Source: Clostridium sp.
Lineage (GTDB): Bacteria; Bacillota_A; Clostridia; Lachnospirales; Lachnospiraceae
Direction: 5' to 3'
DNA: 24,667 nt
Assembly: GCA_023666975.1 (NCBI GenBank)
Contig: JAMPAW010000039.1
Location: 1-24,667 of the forward strand
The position numbers and the translations under genes are program-made. Shown here piece by piece: positions 1-8,207 of this stretch (position 1 is the first letter of the stretch; the number at the start of each line of letters is the position of its first letter). Under the pieces are notes generated by a model, which was given only the letters and a program-made list of their open reading frames with translations, was not told the DNA's origin and ran no database searches.

Positions 1-42
1 AGTATACAGGTAAATCCACGTTGCTACAAATGTGGGGTCACT

Positions 43-840
43 TCATATTGTCCTGGCAAGCCGCCGGTAAAGGCCGGCTACGATACTTTCACCCTTCTTA
101 ATCTTTGCTGCTTTGTCTTCATACTGAATCATTGGTATCTGATTTCTTATCGCTTTTGCAACCTCGGTAAGCCGTGGGATAACATAATCATATACCTTTA
201 CGGCTTCACTAAACTTTGCGGTAACCTCATCTACCGTCTGCCTCGATTCCTTATATTTTTCCGGAACCGCTACAAACAGGATTCCCTCAATGTCCAGAGA
301 GGGGTTTAACCGGCGTTTTACACGCAAAATATTTTTCAGAAGTAATTCCAGTCCAAGTGCGGCAAATTTCTCCGCCTGAAGGGGAATTAGAACCGAATCT
401 GAGGCAACCAGCGCATTAATCGTTATCATCCCAAGGGATGGGCCGCAATCCAATAGAATATAATCATATTCTTCCTTTAGTTCCTCCAGAATATATTTCA
501 GAACTTGTTCCCGGCTCATTGCATTGACCAGGCTGATCTCCACGGTAGACATCAGAACATTGCAGCAAATATAATCTATACCGCTTTGCTCACAAAAAAT
601 ATAATTACTGGAATTATACTCTTCATCCGCTATCGCCTGAACCATTAGCTGTGCAATAGTGCTCTCTACCTCATCTGGAACTGCATGACCCATACAATAG
701 GTCAGGTTACCCTGCTGGTCTAAGTCCACCAGCAACACTTTCTTTCCCTGCTCTGCCAGGCAGGCGCCTAAGTTAAACGTCGTGGTGGTCTTGCCAACCC
801 CGCCTTTCTGGTTAACAATTGCAATTGTCTTTCCTTTCAT
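43..840 (-). CDS. parA: ParA/Soj-family partition ATPase
   Basis: A 265-residue P-loop ATPase of the ParA/Soj (MinD-like) family. These proteins dimerise on ATP, bind DNA non-specifically and move plasmid, element or chromosome cargo together with a ParB partner. The deviant Walker A motif KGGVGKTT is at residues 12-19, the A' motif LVDLDQQGN at about 37-45 and Walker B LLDCGPSLG at 129-137. The reading frame is open for 43 more codons upstream, but I chose the ATG at 840 because GGAGG lies 8 nt before it and the family begins with MKxKTIAIVNQKGG. No ParB is visible; it may lie left of the window. The leader is rich in hairpins, including a terminator-like one. An element-borne origin is possible, since the adjacent amidase gene is truncated, but this is inference. 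The family call is secure; the cargo is unknown. Confidence 0.93.
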   Translation of the reverse strand: MKGKTIAIVNQKGGVGKTTTTFNLGACLAEQGKKVLLVDLDQQGNLTYCMGHAVPDEVESTIAQLMVQAIADEEYNSSNYIFCEQSGIDYICCNVLMSTVEISLVNAMSREQVLKYILEELKEEYDYILLDCGPSLGMITINALVASDSVLIPLQAEKFAALGLELLLKNILRVKRRLNPSLDIEGILFVAVPEKYKESRQTVDEVTAKFSEAVKVYDYVIPRLTEVAKAIRNQIPMIQYEDKAAKIKKGESIVAGLYRRLARTI

Positions 841-885
841 GTTACATACCTCCAATTTAATTATTTTTACCTCACCTGCTATATG

Positions 886-917
886 CAAAAAGGCGCAGCA
901 GTTGCAACTACTACGCC
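886..917 (-). terminator. Intrinsic terminator or attenuator in the parA leader
   Basis: On the minus strand a 12-bp stem (GGCGTAGTAGTT pairing with AACTGCTGCGCC, two G-U pairs) closes on a GC centre and is followed directly by five T (887-891). It ends 46 nt before the parA start codon, so it either stops upstream transcription or conditionally attenuates parA. CCTCAC (919-924 on the complement) and GTGAGG (870-875 on the complement) can also pair around it, giving a competing or larger fold. Confidence 0.6.
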
Positions 918-930
918 CGTGAGGTATGCT

Positions 931-973
931 GTGCTTGCGCACATCTATGAAAAGGATATTGAAAAACAATATC
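931..973 (-). other. Two further hairpins in the parA leader
   Basis: Read on the minus strand, GATATTG-TTTTT-CAATATC (955-973) is a perfect 7-bp stem, followed by CCTTTTC. Next comes GTGC-GCAA-GCAC (931-942), a short stem with a GNRA-type tetraloop. With the terminator hairpin below them they form a run of three hairpins in about 90 nt, which suggests a structured leader RNA. I recognise no known riboswitch class. Confidence 0.4.
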
Positions 974-1002
974 TCTAATCATCCTGATTCAATTTTATCC
1001 AA

Positions 1003-1030
1003 TAAAAAAGTGACAGCCTTAAACTATCAC
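1003..1030 (-). terminator. Intrinsic terminator ending the 1.1-8.0 kb operon
   Basis: On the minus strand GTGATAG pairs with CTGTCAC (7 bp, one T-G wobble) across a 7-nt loop, followed by six T (1004-1009). It lies just after the amidase stump and metallopeptidase gene, so it is the likely end of the long minus-strand operon. Confidence 0.7.
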
Positions 1031-1092
1031 CTTGTAAGATACTTCATATCATTCAGTTTGCCGAACAAAATGCCAAACCAATTTCTTCGCAA

Positions 1093-1137
1093 TCAATAGC
1101 CGCCATGCCCTGCATCTATAATAATTGTCGGTTCCAT
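1093..1137 (-). pseudogene. 5' stump of an N-acetylmuramoyl-L-alanine amidase gene
   Basis: A minus-strand ATG at 1137, with AGGAG 7 nt upstream, encodes MEPTIIIDAGHGGY and then TGA. IIIDAGHGG is the hallmark opening of the Amidase_3 family (zinc-dependent cell-wall amidases), and its His is the first zinc ligand. Intact genes continue with GGYD plus about 170 or more residues. Here a one-base shift gives GGYD and 12 more unrelated codons before a stop at 1053-1055, and a terminator follows. The rest of the gene is absent. The intact start signal 68 nt after the metallopeptidase gene says this was once the last gene of the operon. The match is short but specific. Confidence 0.6.
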
Positions 1138-1204
1138 AACCACACTCCTGATTTACTCATAACCAGTATATGCCGTAAACCGTCAATTCGTGCGCCTTCC
1201 TCCA

Positions 1205-1768
1205 CTATAAATATTCGTCTCCATGCTTTTTCAGCCACATTCTCCGTTCCCTGTAATCCGGCAGAACCTTCTCTACCCTGCTCCAAAACTGCGGAGAGTG
1301 GTTCATCTCGATAAGATGACATAGCTCATGTACCACCACATAGTCGAGAATCGTCTCTGGCATCAGGATCAGGTGCCAGTTATAAGAAACCGTTCCTCTG
1401 CTGCTGCAGCTTCCCCACCTTGTCCGCTGATTGCCAATTCGTATTTTTTGATACTTTACCTGCAAAATACCGGCGTAATAATCCGTCCGCGCAGTCAACA
1501 TGGTCCTCGCCTGCTCCTTCAGTCTTCTGATTTCGGCTTCACTCCGGTCCACCCGTTTTTCCGCATTATCCATCTGGTGTTTTACCTGCTTATAAATCCA
1601 AAACCGTTTCTGATTGAGGAAGCGTTCAATTCTGTCCTCCGACATAGCTAAAGGAGCTTTGATGAAAAGCTCCCCTTTATCCGTCACCAGCACAGAAAGC
1701 GTCCTTCGATTGCTTCTGCGCAGCTCCACAGGAATATGTAAATCTTCAATATCCATATAGTCCGTCAT
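1205..1768 (-). CDS. YgjP-like (DUF45) zinc metallopeptidase
   Basis: A 187-residue protein of the YgjP/DUF45 family (PF01863), a gluzincin-like fold related to WLM and SprT peptidases. The zinc motif HELCH is at 147-151, with a further conserved His at 157 in MNHSPQFW, and the family motif RTRWGSCS at 115-122. There is no signal peptide or membrane segment, so it should be cytosolic. The length is somewhat under the usual 220-240 because the N-terminal beta region is short. A GAGGT motif precedes the ATG at 1768. It lies 33 nt after degV, so it is probably cotranscribed, and it is the last intact gene before the amidase stump. The substrate is unknown for most members. Confidence 0.88.
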   Translation of the reverse strand: MTDYMDIEDLHIPVELRRSNRRTLSVLVTDKGELFIKAPLAMSEDRIERFLNQKRFWIYKQVKHQMDNAEKRVDRSEAEIRRLKEQARTMLTARTDYYAGILQVKYQKIRIGNQRTRWGSCSSRGTVSYNWHLILMPETILDYVVVHELCHLIEMNHSPQFWSRVEKVLPDYRERRMWLKKHGDEYL

Positions 1769-1801
1769 TTTGCTACCTCATCTTCATCTTATGCGGTCTG
1801 T

Positions 1802-2662
1802 CTAGTCAATAAACTGCACACCCGCTCCCAACAGGCCGTCACCGAGATAAGTACTCAGCGCAGCACCAATCCTTGTGCGGAATAAATGTTGATAATCCGG
1901 AAACATTTCTTTCAGCTTATTCTCCAGCTTGTCCCGTTCCTCCGGTGCACCGCCGTCTGCCACCACCAGATTATAACGCTTCCCCTGATATGCAGAATCG
2001 TTCACTTTTTCTTCGACCAGCGATAACAGTTTCTTTTCTACCTGCTTATGTCCATGAACCTTTGCCGGCGTATAAATTTCTCCGTCCTCATCAAAGGACA
2101 AAATCGGCTTAATACTAAGTGCCGTTCCCACGATAGCCGTAGCTTTTCCGATTCGGCCGCCTTTTTGCAGATATTCAAGCGTATCAATCGAAAAGAATAC
2201 CGTTGTATTTGCACACAAACGTTTTACGCTTTCACATAGTTTAATATAGGACATTCCCTCCTCCAGCCATATCGCCGTCTGCAAAACAATTGCACCACAG
2301 CCTATGCTGGCAGATTTTGAATCCACAACGCAGGTCTCAAGCCCTGCGTCCTCTGCAGCTAACCGCATATGATTCACGGTCCCTGACAGACCACCGGATA
2401 ACATAATCGCAATTACCTTTTCAATTCCCTGCTCCTTAATCTCATGGAAAAGATTCTCCATATCCTCTCCGGTAGGCGTACTGGTCTTCGGCAGCTCCGT
2501 TTTCAGCCGTTCATAAATATCCTTCGCAAAAATTGTAAGTCCGTCTTTATATTCACCGTCCTGACAGGTAATCACCATCGGCAGCACATGTATTTTATAC
2601 CTCTCTCTCAATTCCTCCGGTACATCTGCACAGGAGTCCGTAATGATTGCAATCTGTTCCAT
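1802..2662 (-). CDS. DegV-family fatty-acid-binding protein
   Basis: A 286-residue DegV protein of typical length. Members bind one long-chain fatty acid between two alpha/beta domains, and in Firmicutes the related FakB proteins present it to the kinase FakA for phospholipid synthesis. Visible family motifs are the N-terminal IITDSCADVPEE, the ligand-pocket STPTGEDM near residue 61, LSGGLSGT near 89, DSKSASIGCG near 115 and a C-terminal GDGLLGAG. There are no membrane segments. A purine-rich ribosome site (GAGGAAAGG) precedes the ATG. It sits 52 nt after the MATE gene and 33 nt before the metallopeptidase gene. Whether it is a FakB partner or another DegV paralogue cannot be told from sequence alone. 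Confidence 0.93.
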   Translation of the reverse strand: MEQIAIITDSCADVPEELRERYKIHVLPMVITCQDGEYKDGLTIFAKDIYERLKTELPKTSTPTGEDMENLFHEIKEQGIEKVIAIMLSGGLSGTVNHMRLAAEDAGLETCVVDSKSASIGCGAIVLQTAIWLEEGMSYIKLCESVKRLCANTTVFFSIDTLEYLQKGGRIGKATAIVGTALSIKPILSFDEDGEIYTPAKVHGHKQVEKKLLSLVEEKVNDSAYQGKRYNLVVADGGAPEERDKLENKLKEMFPDYQHLFRTRIGAALSTYLGDGLLGAGVQFID

Positions 2663-2714
2663 ACTTTTATCCTTTCCTCTCTTATGTGATTTCTATTAGG
2701 TAATTTCCCGATAA

Positions 2715-4085
2715 TTAAAACGCTTTTTCTTCCTGCTTTGGTGCCAGCACACTGCCGTGAAGCACATGTGCGACGAAGTCCCAGCTTACCAGACACATGC
2801 ACACAGTCCAGATAATCGGCTCCGAAATACACACACCAAGATATCCCAGATTGGGTGCCAGCCACGCAACCACGACAAACTTTCCGACCAATTCAATGAC
2901 GCTTCCGATAATCGGCACGATTTTCCGATTAAGGCCCTGCAATGAAGAGCGTAACACCAACAGCGGGACAAGACAATAGAAAAATGGAAAATTGATTCGT
3001 ATATATTGCACAGCCGTATCAATGACGTTCGGGTTGGTCGAGCCGGTCAAGCCTCTTGCCAGAACAGGACCTGCCAAAAAGGCAACCAATATTCCAAATG
3101 TGCTCCACACATACCCCAGAAATAAACTGTCCATGATTCCGGTTTTGATACGGTCAATCCTTCCCGCCCCGTAATTCTGACTGGCAAAGGTAGATGCCGT
3201 AACAGACACGGTGCTAAAGACAACCAGAAATAAGTCGAGTATTTTGCGGGCCACCGTGTGAGCAGCAATCACCTCTTCATTAAAGCTGTTGACCGAGCTT
3301 TGCAATGCCACATTTCCGATTGACACCACCAGCAGCATTAAAGCCATCGAAAATGCCGTAGACGTCAAATCTATGGCAATTTTCTTCTCAAAAACGATAT
3401 GTTCTCTGCTAATATGTAAATCCCTGCATTTCGCTATCATATACCAGACGCAGGCAAACACGGAAATCAGCTGGGCAATCACCGTCGCCAAAGCTGCGCC
3501 GCCCACTCCCAGTTTTATACCGGCGACAAACCAGAAATCCAGAACCACGTTGATGACGGAAGCAATAATCAGAAACACCAGCGGCATAACACTGTTGCCG
3601 ATAGCACGCATAATCCCGGCGAACATATTGTAACAGATTGTTACCGCCAATCCGCCCAGAGCAATACGGAGATAGCTGACGCAATCCGCCATAATCGAAT
3701 CCGGTGTACCCAAAAGCCGCAGTAACGGCTTTATGCCGATAAGCGCCGCCACGGTTAAGAAAACTGCCAGCACTGCGGAAAACACATAGGTCATAAACAG
3801 TGCTTTTTTAAGGCTGTCATCATCTTTTGCGCCATAATATCTCGCCAGAACAATCGAAAATCCATTGGTAGAGCCTGTAGCAATTACTGTCACCATACTG
3901 AAAAAGGGACTGGCTGCGCCAACTGCCGCCAGTGCATTATCGCCCAGTACATTGCCTACCACAGCCGTGTCAATCACATTATAAAATTGTTGAAATATAT
4001 TTCCAAACAGAATAGGCAGTGAAAACAACAAGATCAGTTTCATCGGCTTACCCTGTGTCATATCCAAATCCATGCTCTTTTTCAT
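2715..4085 (-). CDS. MATE-family multidrug/metabolite exporter
   Basis: A 456-residue MATE (multi antimicrobial extrusion) protein with about 12 membrane segments in two six-helix halves, full length for the family. The N-terminus MTQGKPMKLILLFSLPILFG with FYNVIDTAVVGN, and the second-half AVGAASPFFSMVTVIATG, are typical of the clostridial branch that exports drugs or metabolites on a sodium or proton gradient. Its ATG overlaps the stop of the larE-like gene by 4 nt (ATGA), which implies translational coupling and perhaps a linked function. The substrate cannot be predicted. Confidence 0.93.
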   Translation of the reverse strand: MKKSMDLDMTQGKPMKLILLFSLPILFGNIFQQFYNVIDTAVVGNVLGDNALAAVGAASPFFSMVTVIATGSTNGFSIVLARYYGAKDDDSLKKALFMTYVFSAVLAVFLTVAALIGIKPLLRLLGTPDSIMADCVSYLRIALGGLAVTICYNMFAGIMRAIGNSVMPLVFLIIASVINVVLDFWFVAGIKLGVGGAALATVIAQLISVFACVWYMIAKCRDLHISREHIVFEKKIAIDLTSTAFSMALMLLVVSIGNVALQSSVNSFNEEVIAAHTVARKILDLFLVVFSTVSVTASTFASQNYGAGRIDRIKTGIMDSLFLGYVWSTFGILVAFLAGPVLARGLTGSTNPNVIDTAVQYIRINFPFFYCLVPLLVLRSSLQGLNRKIVPIIGSVIELVGKFVVVAWLAPNLGYLGVCISEPIIWTVCMCLVSWDFVAHVLHGSVLAPKQEEKAF

Positions 4086-4918
4086 TCCAATACCACCGTT
4101 TCGTTCATGCTCCCGGTGCGATAGCCCTGCAAATCTACACTGACATAGTGAAATCCATATTGTTTAAGCTCCGAGACAATCCGCTTCCGTATATCCTCCT
4201 GCACCAGCTTCTCCAGCTCTTCGGGCATAACCTCTATACGCGCCGACATACCGTGGAAGCGCACCCGCACCTGACGGAAGCCACATTCAAGCAGCAGCTG
4301 TTCTCCCTTGTCAATCATGTTAAGTTTTTCTGCGGTAATCTTCTCCCCATAGGCAATTCTTGAGGCCAGACATGCAAAAGACGGTTTTTCCCATGTAGGC
4401 AGCAAAAGCGCTTTGGAGAGGATACGAATTTCCTCTTTGGTGAGGCTGCTGCTCTTCAAAGGGCTTTTCACGTTCAGCTCTGCCACCGCCTGCATTCCCG
4501 GTCGATAATCCCGCTCATCATCTGCATTTGACCCTTCCACAAGGCAATGGATATTCTCCCGTTCAACGGCATGCCACATTTTTTCCAGTAAATTTTTCTT
4601 ACACAGATAACAGCGGTTCTTCGGATTGTCCGCAAGACCTTCTATCTCCAATCCATTCCCCTCGCAGATAATCTGGCGAATCCCTTCACGCTGGCAAAAT
4701 GTCCGTGCTTCGTCCATTTCCCTCGCAGGAAAAAAACAGGACTGAACGGTCACTGCCACAACCCTGTCTCCCATTACCTCATGAGCCGTTTTCAGCAAAA
4801 AAGTTGAATCAACTCCGCCGGAAAACGCAACTGCCATGCGGTCAAATTCATTCAGATACCGCTTAAGACCTTCAAACTTATTATTCAAGGCCGCTGAAAT
4901 GTTCATTACTCGCTCCAT
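4082..4918 (-). CDS. larE: LarE-type ATP-dependent sulfur transferase, three-cysteine form
   Basis: A 278-residue PP-loop ATPase of the LarE family. LarE adenylates and thiolates pyridinium-3,5-biscarboxylic acid mononucleotide when the nickel-pincer cofactor of lactate racemase is made. The PP-loop SGGVDS is at 33-38 and GSNADD at 129-134. Cys103 and Cys106 (NRCYLCK) plus Cys183 (FACLASR) match the three-cysteine pattern of LarE proteins that hold a [4Fe-4S] cluster and can turn over, rather than the single sacrificial cysteine of the Lactobacillus enzyme. No larA, larB or larC is in view, so the true substrate is open. The start may instead be Met5 (4906), which has GGAG 6 nt upstream. It is 18 nt after the COG3581 gene and overlaps the MATE gene. 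Confidence 0.87.
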   Translation of the reverse strand: MERVMNISAALNNKFEGLKRYLNEFDRMAVAFSGGVDSTFLLKTAHEVMGDRVVAVTVQSCFFPAREMDEARTFCQREGIRQIICEGNGLEIEGLADNPKNRCYLCKKNLLEKMWHAVERENIHCLVEGSNADDERDYRPGMQAVAELNVKSPLKSSSLTKEEIRILSKALLLPTWEKPSFACLASRIAYGEKITAEKLNMIDKGEQLLLECGFRQVRVRFHGMSARIEVMPEELEKLVQEDIRKRIVSELKQYGFHYVSVDLQGYRTGSMNETVVLE

Positions 4919-4936
4919 AGCTTCTTATCTCCCGGC

Positions 4937-6253
4937 TCACACCTGTTGAAATCTTTCATTGGCAATCGCCAGCATCAACTTAATACGATTTTCCTGATTC
5001 ACCTTTGTTGCCCCCGGATCGTAATCAATCGCACAGATATTCACATCGTGATACTTCTCTTTCAGCCGGCGGATCATGCCCTTGCCGACAATATGATTGG
5101 GCAGGCAGCCAAAGGGCTGTACACAGACAATATTCTTATACCCCTTTTCAATCAGCTCCGCCATCTCTGCCGTCAACAGCCAGCCTTCTCCCATACAAAC
5201 ACCACGGCTGATATTATGCTCTCCCAGCTCTTTCAGACGTTTAAACGGTATCGGCGTCTGAAACTGCGGATACTTCCCAAGCACAGAAAGCATGATACCC
5301 TCCAGCATCTCCACATATTTCACTGCCAGCCTGCTAAAAAGTACACCGCTTTTCTCGCCATAAAGCCTGTAATTTTCCATACCGATATTGAGACTATAAA
5401 GCGCAAAACCGATAATCCCCGGAACCATAATCTCAGCTCCCTGCTCTACCAGGTAGTCCTGCAAATGATTATTCCCAAAATCTGCATACTTGACATAGAT
5501 TTCGCCGACAATTCCGACTTTGGGCTTTTTGACTCTGTTTATCTCCACCCGGCTAAATTCCTCTGCAATGGCTGTAAAATTCCTGCGGATTGCCCTCCGG
5601 GAAATCCCTCTGTTGTACCGGATTTGCGTCGTCAATTTCTCTGTCCAGTGCTCCATTATCGCCTTACATGTCCCCGGTTCCTTCTCATACGGAAGCACCT
5701 GATTGCGCAGAAGCATCATATAATCTCCGTATAACCAGGTAATCAAGCCCTTCAAAAACATCGCAGCAGTCACCTTAAACCCGCTGTTCTTCTCAATTCC
5801 GCCAAAATTAATGGACACGACCGGTACATATTCATACCCTGCATCCTTTAACCCTTTTCTCAACAAATGGACATAGTTTGACGCACGGCAGCCCCCGCCG
5901 GTCTGATACAACATCAGTGCCGTCTTGTGCGGGTCATAGTCTCCCGATTCCAGCGCATAAATCAACTGTCCAATCACGATAATCGCCGGATAGCAGGCAT
6001 CATTATGAACATATTTTAAACCGGTATCAATAATTTCCTGTCCCGAATAATTCAAAAACTCTACGTTATATCCATTTTCCCGGAATACGGAGCCCATCAG
6101 GCTAAAATGAACCGGCAGCGCATTCGGTATTAATATCGTATGCGTTGCTTTCATCTCCTTGGTAAATTCCGGATATTTTGCAGTGTCCTCCTCCAAGGAC
6201 ACTGCCGCTTCATTTAATGCTAAATTGCCGTCATATAAAAATTCTGTTGTCAT
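4937..6253 (-). CDS. COG3581 protein related to 2-hydroxyacyl-CoA dehydratases
   Basis: A 438-residue cytosolic protein matching the C-terminal module of the large clostridial acyl-CoA dehydratase activase-like proteins (COG3581). Those proteins often also carry BcrA/BadF ATPase domains and a DUF2229 domain. Recognisable stretches are ILIPNALPVHFSLM, YVHNDACYPA (Cys87), QTGGGCRASNY (Cys122), NFGGIEKNSGFK, SRGVCMGEG (Cys353) and CVQPFGCLPNHIVGKG (Cys377, Cys383). The conserved cysteines suggest an iron-sulfur site. Here the module stands alone: no ATPase domain is fused or adjacent, so a partner would have to be encoded elsewhere. The ribosome site is weak (GAGAG, 8 nt). It is 19 nt after the chemoreceptor gene and 18 nt before larE. 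No reaction is established for this family. Confidence 0.8.
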   Translation of the reverse strand: MTTEFLYDGNLALNEAAVSLEEDTAKYPEFTKEMKATHTILIPNALPVHFSLMGSVFRENGYNVEFLNYSGQEIIDTGLKYVHNDACYPAIIVIGQLIYALESGDYDPHKTALMLYQTGGGCRASNYVHLLRKGLKDAGYEYVPVVSINFGGIEKNSGFKVTAAMFLKGLITWLYGDYMMLLRNQVLPYEKEPGTCKAIMEHWTEKLTTQIRYNRGISRRAIRRNFTAIAEEFSRVEINRVKKPKVGIVGEIYVKYADFGNNHLQDYLVEQGAEIMVPGIIGFALYSLNIGMENYRLYGEKSGVLFSRLAVKYVEMLEGIMLSVLGKYPQFQTPIPFKRLKELGEHNISRGVCMGEGWLLTAEMAELIEKGYKNIVCVQPFGCLPNHIVGKGMIRRLKEKYHDVNICAIDYDPGATKVNQENRIKLMLAIANERFQQV

Positions 6254-6272
6254 GTATATACTCTCACTTTAC

Positions 6273-7991
6273 TTATATAGAAAACCGTTTGGTATGCTCG
6301 TTTAACTCCTGGGAAATCTGAACCAATTCCTCAGTCTGTCCGTGGCACTGCTGCACGATATTGTGAAGCTCAACCATAGCTGCCGATGTCTGCTCCGTAG
6401 AGGCCGCATTCTCCTCTGCGATAGCTGCCAGCTGCTCCACACTCATCATCACCGTATCCTTCATTCCCTCTAATGCCTCCATGCTGCGGCGAATACGATC
6501 CACGCCGTCAGAAACCGATGCAATCTCGTTATTCAACGAGATAAACATATCTTTCGTATTCCCCAGCTTATCATTCTGTTCCTGTACGTTGCCGGATACA
6601 CGGTTCATCGTTACTACACTACTGTTGGAATTGCGGATAAGCTCTGCCACAATTGCAGAAATCTCATCGGCAGAATGTCTGGACTGCTCGGAAAGATTCC
6701 GTATCTCATCGGCAACTACTGCAAAACCTTTTCCGTTTTCACCGGCTCTTGCCGCTTCAATACTGGCATTCAGCGATAACATATTCGTCTGCGCAGCAAC
6801 ACTGGTAATCATATCTGTTGCATTCTGTATTGCCTGGGCAGACTCGTTGGTCAGATTGGTCTGCTCTCTGACTTCGTCAATCGCACGGCTTGTCTGCTCA
6901 GAAATCTCTACCAATTCATTCAACGTCTTCTCTGCCAGTTCAGAATAATCTTTCATCTTAACGGAATTCTGGTTAAGGACCTCGATATCTCCTGCCGTCG
7001 CTTCAATGGAATCCCCCATATTGGCAATCTCGCGGTTCGTGTCCACCGTCTCATTCGCCTGCGCAGTTGCCCCATTGGCAATCTCATCAATGGCAACATT
7101 CACGCTTGTAATATTCTCCGAAATGGAATCAAAAGAAGTGCCAAATTCATCGGAAAATTTCTCCAGATTCTGCGAACTGCCAGAAAGGTCCGTCAATATC
7201 GCTTTAAACTCATTGATCAATCCCTGAATGGAATTCGACATCTCGCCAATCTCGTCAGCACGCTGCAGCATTTTTTCATGCATTTCAAAATCGAGTTTAC
7301 CCGATGCCACATCATCTAAACGGCTGATTGTGTTTTTCAGGGCTTTAATGATTTTGCCGACCAGAATCACAATGATAATCAGTGCAATCACAAAAATAAT
7401 CAGCATCCCTGCCGCCATTTTGGCTTGGCTGTTCCGAATATTTTTTTCCACATCTGCTTTCGCTCGTCCGGCAAAAATCAGTCCCACAACATCACCGTTC
7501 ATCTGAGTCATCGGAATATAATATCCACAATAGTCCGCTCCTGCAATTTCAATATTCCGTGTGAAATGGCTTTTCTCTTTGCCGTTCAAAATGTCCTGCG
7601 CAAAATCCGCATCGATCGTCGTACCGATTGCGCGCTTTCCCGATTCATCTGTCACGGTAGTTACCACTCTTTCATTGCCCCAGAACAAAGTAACCTCCAC
7701 AGCAGAATCCTGCTTAACCTGGTCAACGAGGCTGTAATCATCTGAGAGCACCATTTCGCCCTTTTTTAACACGCCGCCGTCATAGCTATAATCCCCCTCT
7801 GCAAAAACCTCATACAGCCTGTCCACATTCCATACCACAGCCTCAAGCTTCTCTTCGATCAGCTCATAGGCAGTATCCGATTGACTATTTCCTGCCATGA
7901 TGATTCCGGTCACACTGATGAACATCAGCGGAAACAAAACCATCAAAATAATCTTGGCTGTAATTTTAATCCCCTTCTTCATCTCCTGCAT
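6273..7991 (-). CDS. Methyl-accepting chemotaxis protein with Cache-type sensor
   Basis: A 572-residue transmembrane chemoreceptor. A first membrane helix is at about 13-33. An extracellular sensor of about 155 residues follows; its segment [11 protein letters not shown] to [20 protein letters not shown] resembles a single Cache domain. The second helix is at 194-213, then a HAMP linker (about 214-265) and a long cytoplasmic coiled coil. The hairpin tip [20 protein letters not shown] spans 401-420, where CheA and CheW dock. No C-terminal CheR-tethering pentapeptide is seen. Start choice is open: GGAGG is only 3 nt before the ATG at 7991 and 12 nt before Met4 (7982). It is the first gene of the long minus-strand operon, so its ligand may relate to the metabolism encoded downstream. 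Confidence 0.93.
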   Translation of the reverse strand: MQEMKKGIKITAKIILMVLFPLMFISVTGIIMAGNSQSDTAYELIEEKLEAVVWNVDRLYEVFAEGDYSYDGGVLKKGEMVLSDDYSLVDQVKQDSAVEVTLFWGNERVVTTVTDESGKRAIGTTIDADFAQDILNGKEKSHFTRNIEIAGADYCGYYIPMTQMNGDVVGLIFAGRAKADVEKNIRNSQAKMAAGMLIIFVIALIIIVILVGKIIKALKNTISRLDDVASGKLDFEMHEKMLQRADEIGEMSNSIQGLINEFKAILTDLSGSSQNLEKFSDEFGTSFDSISENITSVNVAIDEIANGATAQANETVDTNREIANMGDSIEATAGDIEVLNQNSVKMKDYSELAEKTLNELVEISEQTSRAIDEVREQTNLTNESAQAIQNATDMITSVAAQTNMLSLNASIEAARAGENGKGFAVVADEIRNLSEQSRHSADEISAIVAELIRNSNSSVVTMNRVSGNVQEQNDKLGNTKDMFISLNNEIASVSDGVDRIRRSMEALEGMKDTVMMSVEQLAAIAEENAASTEQTSAAMVELHNIVQQCHGQTEELVQISQELNEHTKRFSI

Positions 7992-8052
7992 TCTCCTCCT
8001 TAAATCAATTCATCGCTTAATCTTTTCTATAGATGGTACATAATATCTCCTT

Positions 8053-8081
8053 ATTATAGCACTTTCTTTTCTATAAAACAA
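8053..8081 (-). promoter_or_regulatory. Sigma-A promoter of the chemoreceptor operon
   Basis: On the minus strand TTGTTT (8076-8081), a 17-bp spacer and a perfect TATAAT (8053-8058) lie 62 nt upstream of the chemoreceptor start. It is the best promoter seen for the whole 1.1-8.0 kb series. Confidence 0.6.
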
Positions 8082-8162
8082 CTGAAAAATCACTATTCCC
8101 CTGAAACACAGACATATCCGGAGCATGTGGTATCATTTGGAGTTTTCTAAACTATACTTTTC

Positions 8163-8171
8163 TGGTATAAT
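8163..8171 (+). promoter_or_regulatory. Extended -10 promoter of trpF
   Basis: TGG-TATAAT is a perfect -10 box with the TGn extension, 36 nt before the trpF start. The -35 region (TTTTCT at 8143-8148) is weak, as is usual for extended -10 promoters. It is divergent from the chemoreceptor promoter. Confidence 0.6.
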
Positions 8172-8207
8172 CAATACATTAGAATAAAAGGAAAGAGGTC
8201 CTCACAG

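Noticed and set aside
841..969. N-terminal extension of the parA reading frame
   Set aside because: It runs through the hairpin-rich leader, is Cys/His-rich and unlike the family, while a clear GGAGG precedes the ATG at 840.
4946..5734. Plus-strand open frame of 262 codons opposite the COG3581 gene
   Set aside because: It is antisense to conserved coding sequence, His/Cys/Pro-rich, and lacks a ribosome site.
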